Below, piece by piece: positions 8,249 to 16,880 of a DNA stretch of 64,000 nt. The first letter of the stretch is position 1, and every line of letters begins with the position of its first letter. The notes below the pieces were generated by a model. It was not told the origin of the DNA, did not search any database, and saw only the letters and a program-made list of their open reading frames with translations. The stretch comes from Promethearchaeota archaeon. Lineage in GTDB: Archaea; Asgardarchaeota; Lokiarchaeia; Sigynarchaeales; SOKP01. The translations under genes were made by a program, and so were the position numbers. The stretch covers positions 25,390 through 89,389 of the forward strand of contig JAGXNR010000003.1 in assembly GCA_019894875.1 (NCBI GenBank), in the 5' to 3' direction.

Positions 8249-9508
8249 CTAATCTGATATAAATTTCATTCCTTCATATGATTTGGTTTCATCTTTAAAA
8301 GGAAGACAAACCATATAATGATCCCCACCTAGATGTATCTTCCTTGGATGCTCGATTCCGCAACCGATGTGTGAGCCCTTCTCTGGGCATCTGGGGTTAA
8401 AAGCACAACCCTCAGGAGGATTAATAGGGCTAGGAACATCTCCTTCTAATATAGTACGATTAGATTTTGAGCTAGGATCGAATGTAGGTCTTGCAGACAA
8501 TAAAGCTTTCGTATATGGGTGTGTAGGATGATAGAATACTTCCTCAACAGTTCCAATTTCTACAAACTTTCCCAAATACATTACAGCAATTCTATCAGCT
8601 ATATGTTGTACAACACTAAGATCGTGGGTTATAAATAAATATGATAAATTAAATTTGTTTTGTAAGTCTTTTAGTAAGTTTAAAATTTGAGCTTGAACTG
8701 ATACATCCAAAGCAGATGTGGGTTCGTCCAAAATTATTACTTCAGGCTTACTTGCTAATGCCCGAGCGATCACGATCCTTTGTTTTTGACCTCCTGAAAA
8801 TTCATGGGGATAGCGATCTAAATGTTCAGGTTTCATCGACACAGTTTCTAAAAGAGTTAAAACTCTTTTTCTTATTTTTCTGCTTCTAGTCAAACTTTCC
8901 AAAATTCTAAGTGGTTCACCTATAATATTAACAATTCTCCATCGCGGATTTAAGGAGGCATCAGGATCTTGGAATACCATTTGTACTTTTTTTCGCAAAA
9001 ACTTATCTACAAGAAAATCCTTTTCAAGTTGTCGAAATTTATTTTTTATTTGTAGGTATCTTCTTTTAATAAATTTAGGAGAATGAGATATAACTTTTTC
9101 AATTTTTATAGCGTTTTTTTTATAAACACTTGGTATTGCGTACAGTACTAGCGTTTTATATTTTTTTAAAAACCTTTCCGTCATTCCTTGAATTCTATTT
9201 AAATCAATCCTTCGATCTCCGTAAAATATCTTCCCTTCGGTGTTTCTTACAAGATTTAAAATGGTGTTTCCAATTGTAGTTTTACCACAACCACTCTCAC
9301 CTACCAATCCCAATGTTTCATTCTTATTAAGCTTAAAAGTAACACCATCAACAGCTTTAACCTCTCCAATTTTACGTTTAAAAAGTCCTCCTAAAATTGG
9401 ATAATATGTTTTAAGTTCTTCCACAGTAATGATTGGTTCTTGTTTTCCCTTTATTCCAGTTGATTTTTCCAAGTCTGCTTTTTTTGTATTTAATTCTGGA
9501 GTTGTCAT
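8249..9508 (-). CDS. oppF: Oligopeptide/dipeptide ABC transporter ATPase, OppF-type, with internal insertion
   Basis: A 419-aa cytosolic ATPase. Walker A GESGCGKTT is at 70-78, the Q-loop VFQDPDASLNP around Q180, the signature FSGGQKQR near 237-244, Walker B VIILDEP near 257-263, and the C-terminal oligo_HPY domain (PPEGCAFNPRCP) specific to the Opp/Dpp family. Walker A to Q-loop spacing is about 104 residues, roughly 55-60 more than usual. The extra stretch (about 110-170) is basic and helical-looking, with no low-complexity sequence. It is the last gene of a leftward operon with oppD 30 bp upstream. It should couple ATP hydrolysis to import through OppB/OppC. Confidence 0.88.
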   Translation of the reverse strand: MTTPELNTKKADLEKSTGIKGKQEPIITVEELKTYYPILGGLFKRKIGEVKAVDGVTFKLNKNETLGLVGESGCGKTTIGNTILNLVRNTEGKIFYGDRRIDLNRIQGMTERFLKKYKTLVLYAIPSVYKKNAIKIEKVISHSPKFIKRRYLQIKNKFRQLEKDFLVDKFLRKKVQMVFQDPDASLNPRWRIVNIIGEPLRILESLTRSRKIRKRVLTLLETVSMKPEHLDRYPHEFSGGQKQRIVIARALASKPEVIILDEPTSALDVSVQAQILNLLKDLQNKFNLSYLFITHDLSVVQHIADRIAVMYLGKFVEIGTVEEVFYHPTHPYTKALLSARPTFDPSSKSNRTILEGDVPSPINPPEGCAFNPRCPEKGSHIGCGIEHPRKIHLGGDHYMVCLPFKDETKSYEGMKFISD

Positions 9509-9538
9509 TTTATTTACCTATATATTTTATTTTATTAA

Positions 9539-10798
9539 TTATATTTTATATGAAGCCTCATCTTCTCCATCAATCCATACAAACTTAGGTGAATCTTTAT
9601 ATTTAGGATCAAACAAATGGCAGGCTACGGAATATCTATGAGCAATTTCGGTCAAAGGTGGTTTTACTTTATCGCATATTTCTAACCTATGATCACATCG
9701 AGGATGAAATCTACATCCTGATGGTGGAAAAATGAGATTGGGAACCATCCCTCGAATAGTTTGTAATTTTTGGTTTTTCTTTTCTATACTTGGGATCGCT
9801 CCGATTAAACCTTGAGTATAGGGATGGCGTGGATTTTTAAATAAATCTTCTGCTGTTGCATATTCAACGATGTTCCCGCTATACATAACAGCAATCCTGT
9901 CGCATAATTCTGCAATTATTCCTAAATCGTGTGTAATTATAAGAATTGAAGTATTAAATTTCTTCTTTAAACCTTTCATTAAATCAAGAATCTGAGCTTG
10001 AATTGTTACATCTAAGGCAGTGGTAGGTTCATCGGCTATTAAAAGTGCGGGATTACATGAAAGCCCCATCGCAATCATAACACGTTGTCTCATACCACCA
10101 CTTAACTCATGAGGGTATCTCTTTAAGATTCCTCCAGCATCTGCGATTCCCACTTCTTCTATAATTTTTTCTGACCAATCTAAAGCAACATCCTTTATGA
10201 CAGGAATATGGGTAGTCTGTTCTTTGAGATCTTTTAATTGAAGTTCGATTTGATTCTTTTCTTCTTCTGATAGGGTGTTTTTATCATCTACTAGTTTTTG
10301 CTTTAAACTCTTTCTCTCTTCCCTCTTATCATTCCTCTCTAGTAAACGTCTATCAACTTCTTGTTTCATTTCTGTTTTCTGGTGTAAGTAAAATACTTCT
10401 GAAATCTGTTTACCCACCATAAAAACTGGATTAAGAGAATTTAAAGGATCTTGAAAAATCATTGTGATATTTTTACCTCGACGCTCCCTCATATCAGATT
10501 CTTTTAATCGTAAGAGATCATTCCCCTTAAATAGTACACTTCCATCGATGATTTTTCCTGGTGCTCTTACAAGTTGTAAAATGGAAAGAGCTGTGACAGA
10601 TTTTCCACAACCAGTTTCGCCAACTAGTCCAAGAACTTCATCCTGATAAATATCAAAGGAAACGCCATCAACGGCTTTAACAATACCCTCTTCAGTATAA
10701 AAATAAGTTTTTAAATTTTTAACCTGGAGTAAAATTTCATCAGATTGAAGTTGAGTTTTAGTATTAATTTCAGTAATATCTTTTTCTATAGTATTCAT
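9539..10798 (-). CDS. oppD: Oligopeptide/dipeptide ABC transporter ATPase, OppD-type, with charged insertion
   Basis: A 419-aa partner ATPase. Walker A GETGCGKSV is at 60-68, Q-loop IFQDPLNSLNP at Q116, signature LSGGMRQR at 232-239, Walker B LLIADEP at 252-258, and the C-terminal oligo_HPY motif (FPPSGCRFHPRC). About 60 highly charged residues (roughly 142-205, rich in K/E/R and predicted coiled-coil) are inserted between the Q-loop and the signature motif, in the helical subdomain. OppF carries its extra segment elsewhere, so the two ATPases were modified independently. The operon order oppB-oppC-oppD-oppF is canonical. Confidence 0.88.
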   Translation of the reverse strand: MNTIEKDITEINTKTQLQSDEILLQVKNLKTYFYTEEGIVKAVDGVSFDIYQDEVLGLVGETGCGKSVTALSILQLVRAPGKIIDGSVLFKGNDLLRLKESDMRERRGKNITMIFQDPLNSLNPVFMVGKQISEVFYLHQKTEMKQEVDRRLLERNDKREERKSLKQKLVDDKNTLSEEEKNQIELQLKDLKEQTTHIPVIKDVALDWSEKIIEEVGIADAGGILKRYPHELSGGMRQRVMIAMGLSCNPALLIADEPTTALDVTIQAQILDLMKGLKKKFNTSILIITHDLGIIAELCDRIAVMYSGNIVEYATAEDLFKNPRHPYTQGLIGAIPSIEKKNQKLQTIRGMVPNLIFPPSGCRFHPRCDHRLEICDKVKPPLTEIAHRYSVACHLFDPKYKDSPKFVWIDGEDEASYKI

Positions 10799-10851
10799 CT
10801 TCCCTTTTTATCAATCGTTTATTTTGTTAAGAAAAAAAATGCTTAAAGAAA

Positions 10852-11856
10852 TTATAAGTTTTTCAATTTTGGATCCAACGCATCTCGTAATCCATCGCCA
10901 ACTAACATAAATCCTAAAACGGTGAAAAGTATCATAAATCCCGGCCACAAACTAGCCCATGGTGCGCCATATGGGTTAGCTCGCGCCTTATTAATATCGC
11001 CTCCCCACTCAGGAATAATAGATGAATGTACACCTAAAAAGGAAAGCCCTGCTAAACCTAAAATATAAGAACCAATGTCAAATGTGAAAAATACAATAAT
11101 TGGCTGTATAACATTTGGTAGAATGTGTCTAAACATAATTCTCCAATTTCCAGCACCAGCTACTCTTGCTGCTTGAATATAAGGTAGTTCTCGGGCTTGA
11201 AGTACATTCCCTCTGATAAGTCGAGCATAAACAGGAATTCCCAAAAATCCCCAAACCATCAAAATAATCTGAATGCTTCGACCATAAATTGCAATAAGAA
11301 CTAATGAGAGAACTAAGGATGGAAAAGCAAGAAAAATATCACATATTCTCATTATTATGGAGTCAACCCACCCTCCATAATAGGCAGAAATTACACCTAA
11401 TACAACACCACCAGTTACACTTATAGTAATTGAAGGTATAGCAATTGTTAGAGAAGTTCGTGCCCCCCATATTATTCTTGATAAAACATCGCCTCCTATC
11501 CAGGTTTGTCCTAAAGGATGTTCGGGAGACGGGGGATTCCATGAACCTGCGTGAATATCCAATGTCTCTATATACGATTGTGGGGAGAGCCAGGGCGCAA
11601 AAACGGCTAAAGTTGCAACAAAGAAAACAATACAAAAACCTAAGATGGTTAGTGGATTTTTCAATCTCCGCACAAATGATCTTCTGCTAACAGATTTTTC
11701 ATATTCAAGCTCACGAATAGTTAATTCTTCTATTCTAGAGCCTGGGAGGAAAAGAAATTTAAGATTCTTAAAGAACCATGAAACTATTTTTTTGGGGATA
11801 GTTTCTTTGATTTCTTCCAACTCTTCTTTTCCTACTACCAAATAAGGTTCTTCCAT
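10852..11856 (-). CDS. oppC: Oligopeptide/dipeptide ABC transporter permease, OppC-type
   Basis: A 334-aa permease of the BPD_transp_1 family. An extended N-terminal cytosolic region of about 75 residues leads to the OppC-N motif (RRLKNPLTILGF) and first helix. A periplasm-facing loop with HPLGQTWIGGDVLSRIIWGARTSL is typical of DppC/OppC. The ATPase-coupling EAA loop is ARVAGAGNWRIMFRHILPNV, followed by two more helices. The N-terminal tail is longer than in bacterial homologues. It sits 46 bp downstream of oppB on the same strand. Confidence 0.88.
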   Translation of the reverse strand: MEEPYLVVGKEELEEIKETIPKKIVSWFFKNLKFLFLPGSRIEELTIRELEYEKSVSRRSFVRRLKNPLTILGFCIVFFVATLAVFAPWLSPQSYIETLDIHAGSWNPPSPEHPLGQTWIGGDVLSRIIWGARTSLTIAIPSITISVTGGVVLGVISAYYGGWVDSIIMRICDIFLAFPSLVLSLVLIAIYGRSIQIILMVWGFLGIPVYARLIRGNVLQARELPYIQAARVAGAGNWRIMFRHILPNVIQPIIVFFTFDIGSYILGLAGLSFLGVHSSIIPEWGGDINKARANPYGAPWASLWPGFMILFTVLGFMLVGDGLRDALDPKLKNL

Positions 11857-11902
11857 TTTTTTTTCACTTCTTTATTTGTTTTAGATTGTTAAATTTTATT
11901 AA

Positions 11903-12952
11903 TTATGCATATCTTATTCTCGGATCTAATATAGCATACAGAACATCTGTTAGTAAATTTGCTGAAATAAATATTATAGTTATCATAAATACAATTGCGT
12001 TTAACATCCAGTAATCATATAGGAGTATAGAATCAATGAATAAGCTTCCCATTCCTGGAAGGTCGAACGTTGATTCTGTTAGAACTGCACCACCTAGCAA
12101 GCCCGCAATACTCAGTCCTATAACAGTAACAGTAGGAATGAGAGCATTTCGTAAAGCATGAGAATGTATTACTACTTTCTCTTTCTGCCCTTTTGCTCTT
12201 GCTGTCCTAACAAAATCCTGCTCCATAACTTCTAGCATGCTTGAACGAGTCTGTCTTGTAATGCCTGCAAGCATTATGAATGACAAACAAAATACTGGTA
12301 AAAAGATGTGCCATAAATAATCCCCAATCATGTACCATCGACCTGACAATAACGAATCAATTAAAATAAAACCTGTAATAAATGGAGGGTTTGGATAAGC
12401 TGGTGTTTTATATCCAGTTGGCTCGAATATTACTACACCCCAAGCCTCTTTTGGTACATAACCTAGAAAGTATTGGAGCAGCATTCCAAGAAAAAATACG
12501 GGAATAGACACCCCTACTAAGGCAATACCTCTCACTATTGTGTCGGTGCTTCGATTTCTATGAGTTGCTGAAATTATTCCGGCCTTAGTTCCCAAATAAG
12601 ACGCAATTACTATTGAAAATATTGTAAGATCTATAGTAATAGGCATAGCACTCATAAGAAGATCCCAAACAGCCATACCCTCAACAATAGAGACAGATAT
12701 TCCCCAATCCCCTGTGAACAATTCACCTATATATCGAAAATATTGTAATATTATTGGATCACAAAGCCCAAGGTTGCATTTCATCAGTTGACGCATCCCT
12801 TCTGAAGGATTATGCTCTCCCATAACCCCTAACATAGCAGAAACAGGATCCCCCGGCATCATTCTGGTAAGGATAAATGTTAAGGTCAATACCCCAAATA
12901 ATACAGGGATCATCACAATGGTTCTTCTAATGATATATTTTATTAGGCTCAT
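11903..12952 (-). CDS. oppB: Oligopeptide/dipeptide ABC transporter permease, OppB-type
   Basis: A 349-aa permease. It starts with the family motif YIIRRTIVMIPVLFGVLTLTF and RMMPGDPVSAMLG. It has about six transmembrane helices and the EAA coupling loop DFVRTARAKGQKEKVVIHSHALRNALIP. The C-terminal LADVLYAILDPRIRY-like ending is conserved in DppB/OppB. Together with OppC it forms the substrate channel. The start ATG at 12952 follows about 70 bp of A/T-rich sequence after the small membrane protein gene. Confidence 0.88.
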   Translation of the reverse strand: MSLIKYIIRRTIVMIPVLFGVLTLTFILTRMMPGDPVSAMLGVMGEHNPSEGMRQLMKCNLGLCDPIILQYFRYIGELFTGDWGISVSIVEGMAVWDLLMSAMPITIDLTIFSIVIASYLGTKAGIISATHRNRSTDTIVRGIALVGVSIPVFFLGMLLQYFLGYVPKEAWGVVIFEPTGYKTPAYPNPPFITGFILIDSLLSGRWYMIGDYLWHIFLPVFCLSFIMLAGITRQTRSSMLEVMEQDFVRTARAKGQKEKVVIHSHALRNALIPTVTVIGLSIAGLLGGAVLTESTFDLPGMGSLFIDSILLYDYWMLNAIVFMITIIFISANLLTDVLYAILDPRIRYA

Positions 12953-13024
12953 AGATTTTTAAACCTCCAAGAATTTACATATTTTACCTCTAATAATTTT
13001 TCTTCTTGTTATATTATAATTTTA

Positions 13025-13489
13025 TTATTCTAATGTTCTTAATTCCTTACGTTTCTCAGTAATAGAAGAAGCCAAAATTACGGCAAAAAGATTGATACAT
13101 AATAATGATAATATTGTTAAATACCCTTCAATTTGAATAAAATAGATATAAAACACGGTTGGATCAAACCCATAAAGAATCCAATACCAAAACCAAGACA
13201 TAATCATTATAGCGGGAATATACCAAATGCTATTTCTAATTGCGTATTCATAAAATGATTCCCTTGATGCTATAAAAAACATAATACCAAAAAGAATAAT
13301 AAATGACCAGAAAGTATTTGGATTAAAAAGTATCTGGTTCAATAAAAGTAACCGATCTCCTATATCTAGTTGTCCATATAAATCTCTTATAAAATTTAAG
13401 CATATAAATCCAAAAAACAAAAAGTAAATCAAGAAAAGTCCTAGTATAAAATTACCTTGTCTCGCAATTTTTATTCTCGAAAATTTCAT
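13025..13489 (-). CDS. Small four-helix membrane protein in the opp locus
   Basis: A 154-aa protein with four clear hydrophobic helices and a charged C-terminus (EKRKELRTLE). I do not recognise the family. It lies between the binding-protein gene and oppB on the same strand, 72 bp before oppB, so it could be an accessory of the transporter or an unrelated passenger. The 43-bp tandem repeats lie upstream of its start, and a T-rich terminator separates it from the binding-protein gene. It may therefore be the first gene of the permease/ATPase transcript. Confidence 0.6.
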   Translation of the reverse strand: MKFSRIKIARQGNFILGLFLIYFLFFGFICLNFIRDLYGQLDIGDRLLLLNQILFNPNTFWSFIILFGIMFFIASRESFYEYAIRNSIWYIPAIMIMSWFWYWILYGFDPTVFYIYFIQIEGYLTILSLLCINLFAVILASSITEKRKELRTLE

Positions 13490-13623
13490 CTGGTATGATG
13501 ATTTATAATTTTTTTTTTTGATTAATATACAAAATTTATAATTATTTAGATTTCATCATTTATTAAATATTCTATCATTATTATGAACCATTAAGTTATT
13601 GAGAAATTGTTTTCCCATAGACT

Positions 13624-13750
13624 ACAGGTTAATAATAAAAGTTCTTCTGATAACTAAAGAGTGTATACAGGTTAATAATAAAAGTTCTTCTGATAACTAA
13701 AGAGTGTATACAGGTTAATAATAAAAGTTCTTCTGATAACTAAAGAGTAT
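13624..13750. repeat. 43-bp tandem direct repeat, about three copies
   Basis: Units begin at 13624, 13667 and 13710. Each opens ACAGGTTAATAATAAAAG and continues TTCTTCTGATAACTAAAGAG. Copies 1 and 2 are identical over 43 bp. Copy 3 matches 38 bases and then lacks two bases, followed by a degenerate partial start (ACAAGTAATA). The array occupies the 339-bp gap between the binding-protein gene and the small membrane protein. It lies beyond a T-run terminator, so it is probably in the promoter region of the downstream opp genes. A CRISPR is excluded because the copies are contiguous with no spacers. Apart from this repeat and the A/T-tract, I see nothing else in the gap. Confidence 0.9.
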
Positions 13751-13778
13751 ACAAGTAATAAAAAGAAATTAAAAATTG

Positions 13779-13791
13779 AAAAAAAAAAAAA
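13779..13791 (-). terminator. T13 run downstream of the binding-protein gene
   Basis: Thirteen consecutive A on the plus strand form a T13 tract on the coding strand, 38 nt past the stop of the substrate-binding protein gene. Archaeal termination is largely driven by such T-runs. The high expression expected of binding proteins relative to permeases fits termination here. Confidence 0.45.
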
Positions 13792-13828
13792 TTAATTTTT
13801 TAAATATACTTTTTCTAGGAAATTATAT

Positions 13829-15622
13829 TTATTCGTACCAATTAGCCCAGTTGAAGTCCCCAATAAGGTTATATTGAACGCCTTTTAACGTATCTTTATG
13901 AACTTGTTGCGTAAAGTAAGTATAGGAAGTTATGTGTGCTAGGGATGCGGGATTTTCATATCTTATATCATAGATGAGACTTTGAACTTTTTGCCATTTA
14001 AGCAGTGATGTTGCATAATCTGTTTCTTCAGCAGCATCTTTCATAGAATCTGTTAAACCACCAGTAGAGGTATCGTTAATTCGAGAGAAGCATGAGCCAG
14101 AAGCTAAGTTGAATAATGGATCTATCATGTTATATGGGTTCAAGTAATCAGGACCCCAGCCGACAAATCCTCCATCCATTTCCCATGGGGTAAGTTCACC
14201 TACATCTAAGTAATCATCCCACTCTCTTATGGTTTCCACGACGTTTATTCCTATCAAATCCCAGTTGTTTTTTACTAATACAGTTAGATCTGTGGATAGA
14301 CCACCACCAGAATGCTCATTAATTCTCATTTCTCTTATACTTAGAGCTTTCCAGGCAGCATCATTAGTACCATCATCTAATACATTAGTCAAACCAGTTG
14401 TTTCTGTTGGAAATATGCCCATTATCAGGTCTCTTGCTTTCGCAATTTGAGCAGCGTAAGAAGATTCGTTGAAAGCATGCCAAATTGATGCATTATGACC
14501 AGGGAAAGCACGGGGTACGGCGGGAACGCCCACAAAGGCCATCCCGTTTTGAATTTCCTCAATGAGATATGTATAGTTAATCGCGTAAGCTAAAGCTCTC
14601 CTAAATGTGGGGCTATTTCTCTGGAATTGATAATCACCAGTTGGATTATCTGCGTAAGTAAGGTTACCATCATAGTCGTTTGGACCACAATAGATCTCGA
14701 AGTAATAATAACTCAACCCTTCACCAAGGTCCTCAACGTGCATGTCTGAAGCTGCTTTGAATTGGTCAATATATGTTTTTAAAACACCTGTGATGTAATC
14801 AAATTGACCTGCTAACCCAGCATTCATTCTGGCTGTATCATCGTCAATAAATTTCATTACAAAAGTCTCAAAATACGGCTTAGGTCCCCACCAGTTATCA
14901 TTTCTTGTATATCTTATTTCATATCTTGGAGTATGTGTATCCATTACCCAAGGTCCAGTGCCAATTAACATCTCATCTAACTGTACTATTTCATAAAACT
15001 TATGAGCTGTTGGTGAAATGATATTAGTTGAGATAAAGCATAATAGATCTATTAATACACCAAATTTGCCATTTAGGTGAATGGTAAAGTTATATGCTCC
15101 GTCACTTTCGAAACTATCGAAAAGGTAGTCACCATTAGGTAAGTAGTATAAAGAGGATGAGAAACCTGTCTTTGATGTATCATTGAAAGGAACCGTGCCC
15201 GTTTCATTACTGAACCACATTAATCTATCAAAATTCCATTTTACTGCGTCAGCATTCAAAGGTGTACCATCATGGAAAACAACACCTTGTCTTATATTAA
15301 AAGAAATACTTAAATCATCTGATGCCCAAACCCAAGATTCTGCTAGTCGGGGTGTTGGTTCATAATTTGGATGTTTTGATAGATCATAATAGACTAAACC
15401 TTCAGTAACTTCCTGTAGGTGCCAAATTGAAACCCGATCCCACGCATCAACAGGGTCATTTTTGGCTAAACCAGGATATGATGCTGCTAAAGTAGCTGTT
15501 TTCTCTGTTGGCGGACCAGTAACAAATCCGCCTGTTATAAGAAGGATCACATTACCGATTCCAGAGGCAGCAAGTACAACTGCTAAAATTATTATTGCTA
15601 AATTTTTCTTTTCCATTTCCAT
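13829..15622 (-). CDS. oppA: Family-5 extracellular solute-binding protein (oligopeptide/dipeptide type)
   Basis: A 597-aa SBP_bac_5 protein. Residues 7-32 form a hydrophobic N-terminal signal/anchor (LAIIILAVVLAASGIGNVIL). The mature part shows family landmarks: RLAESWVWASDDLSISFNIR, GVVFHDGTPLNADAVKW, GTGPWVM, and NSPTFRRALAYAIN. It delivers peptides or another nonmetal organic ligand to the OppBCDF transporter encoded downstream. No lipobox cysteine is visible, so it is presumably held by its uncleaved N-terminal helix. It is the first gene of the leftward cluster. G/C content is noticeably higher than in its neighbours, consistent with an abundant protein. Confidence 0.88.
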   Translation of the reverse strand: MEMEKKNLAIIILAVVLAASGIGNVILLITGGFVTGPPTEKTATLAASYPGLAKNDPVDAWDRVSIWHLQEVTEGLVYYDLSKHPNYEPTPRLAESWVWASDDLSISFNIRQGVVFHDGTPLNADAVKWNFDRLMWFSNETGTVPFNDTSKTGFSSSLYYLPNGDYLFDSFESDGAYNFTIHLNGKFGVLIDLLCFISTNIISPTAHKFYEIVQLDEMLIGTGPWVMDTHTPRYEIRYTRNDNWWGPKPYFETFVMKFIDDDTARMNAGLAGQFDYITGVLKTYIDQFKAASDMHVEDLGEGLSYYYFEIYCGPNDYDGNLTYADNPTGDYQFQRNSPTFRRALAYAINYTYLIEEIQNGMAFVGVPAVPRAFPGHNASIWHAFNESSYAAQIAKARDLIMGIFPTETTGLTNVLDDGTNDAAWKALSIREMRINEHSGGGLSTDLTVLVKNNWDLIGINVVETIREWDDYLDVGELTPWEMDGGFVGWGPDYLNPYNMIDPLFNLASGSCFSRINDTSTGGLTDSMKDAAEETDYATSLLKWQKVQSLIYDIRYENPASLAHITSYTYFTQQVHKDTLKGVQYNLIGDFNWANWYE

Positions 15623-15692
15623 ATTAAATTCACTTTATTTTTTTTATTGTTGTTTTTAGATTTGTTGTTAGATATGTTGTTAATTTGGTACG

Positions 15693-15700
15693 CTTATAAG
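15693..15700 (-). promoter_or_regulatory. Candidate BRE/TATA promoter of the binding-protein gene
   Basis: On the minus strand a purine-rich BRE-like GGAAAAAG precedes CTTATAAG, about 70 nt before the ATG at 15622, leaving a plausible 5' UTR of about 45 nt. The 302-bp gap 15623-15924 otherwise shows only A/T-rich sequence and a repeated TGTTGTTA word. I see no RNA gene or ORF in it. Confidence 0.3.
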
Positions 15701-15924
15701 CTTTTTCCTTTTTTTCAAGTTATACTTTGAAATCCTAAAAGGTAGTTTAACCTCTTTTTCTCTTTGATATATGACTCTTATAGATAAGCTAAGCTTATTT
15801 CTTAAAATGCAAAAAAAGTAAATGAGATTTCGAAGTTTACTAATATATAAATATTCGTAATTTTATCATAGTTAACTAACTTTTCAAAAGCGGGAAATAA
15901 ATGGGAAATATTATAACAATGTTT

Positions 15925-16860
15925 TTACACGAAACTATCAAAATAGAAGGATAAGAAGAGGATTCCCATAAGTAATAGGCCTGCGATGATTATCCCTTTA
16001 TCTAAAAATGCTCTCTCTGTATTCCGCGCGATTTCGGGTTTAGATGAAGTCAAATATATGTACCTCATTAGTATATACAAAGAAATAGGTATTGTGAGTA
16101 TTGATAAATATTCAAATATGGTAGGAACTTCTGGTTCGACCAATCTAAATCGATTTATGAGATATAAAGAATACGTCATAAAAAGCGAACCAGCTATTAT
16201 AACATGAAATTGGTCAAGTAATTTTAGTGAATATTGATCATAGACCTTTTTATGTTCAACAGCTACATCTTTTCCTAGGAATTTTAAATCTCCTTTCCTT
16301 TTGGCAATACTTAAAAAAACCGCAACCTCAAATATTGCCAAAAATAACCAAGCAGAAACATATTCACCAATAATTATACAGCCTGCTAATGCTCTCCATA
16401 GATATCCCGTAGATAAAGTTATTATATCAATGAATGCATAATTTTTAAAAAGATGATTATAAAGTTGACCTGTTAAAATAAGTAATATTATCATACTTGT
16501 AAACCATAAATTTGGGATAACGAAAATCAGGCAAAAAACAATTAAAAAGGTCAATAAGATTAAAATAAATATTGCGAATTGAATTGAAAGAGCTCCTGAT
16601 GCGAGAGGTTTCTTTTTCAATTTTTCTGTATGTGATTTATCTTTTTCAATATCTTTAATATCATTGATAATATAATTAAACGAGGAAACACAGCACAATA
16701 ATATAAAACCAATCAAAAGATTGAAGTAAAGTTTTGTAGTAAATATATTTTGGCTAAAGAAAATTCCTACAAAAATCATCATGTTTTTATAATATTGGCG
16801 AATACGTAAAAGATGGGATACATCCTTAATTTTCTTTAACATGATTAAAACCTTAAACAA
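15925..16860 (-). CDS. UbiA-family prenyltransferase, decaprenyl-phosphate phosphoribosyltransferase-like
   Basis: A 311-aa multipass membrane enzyme. It carries RIRQYYKNMMIFVG and the aspartate-rich motif FNYIINDIKDIEKDKSH with the following KKPLASG, which matches the UbiA subgroup containing decaprenyl-phosphate-ribose synthase. YLWRALAGCIIIGEYVSAWL and KRKGDL are further matches to that subgroup. The likely role is transfer of a phosphoribosyl or polyprenyl group on an isoprenoid lipid in the membrane. Translation may start at the internal ATG at codon 7, since the first six residues are not conserved-looking. The neighbouring membrane protease and GlcNAc-1-P transferase on the same strand suggest a lipid-linked sugar or cell-envelope context. 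Confidence 0.7.
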   Translation of the reverse strand: MFKVLIMLKKIKDVSHLLRIRQYYKNMMIFVGIFFSQNIFTTKLYFNLLIGFILLCCVSSFNYIINDIKDIEKDKSHTEKLKKKPLASGALSIQFAIFILILLTFLIVFCLIFVIPNLWFTSMIILLILTGQLYNHLFKNYAFIDIITLSTGYLWRALAGCIIIGEYVSAWLFLAIFEVAVFLSIAKRKGDLKFLGKDVAVEHKKVYDQYSLKLLDQFHVIIAGSLFMTYSLYLINRFRLVEPEVPTIFEYLSILTIPISLYILMRYIYLTSSKPEIARNTERAFLDKGIIIAGLLLMGILFLSFYFDSFV

Positions 16861-16880
16861 CCCATTTGTATTAAATTTTA

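Noticed and set aside
11363..11690. Small ORFs on both strands inside oppC
   Set aside because: Shadow frames of a well-conserved permease gene, with no ribosome-binding site or homology.
13624..13750. CRISPR array
   Set aside because: Repeats are directly contiguous with no spacers, only three copies, and no cas genes nearby.
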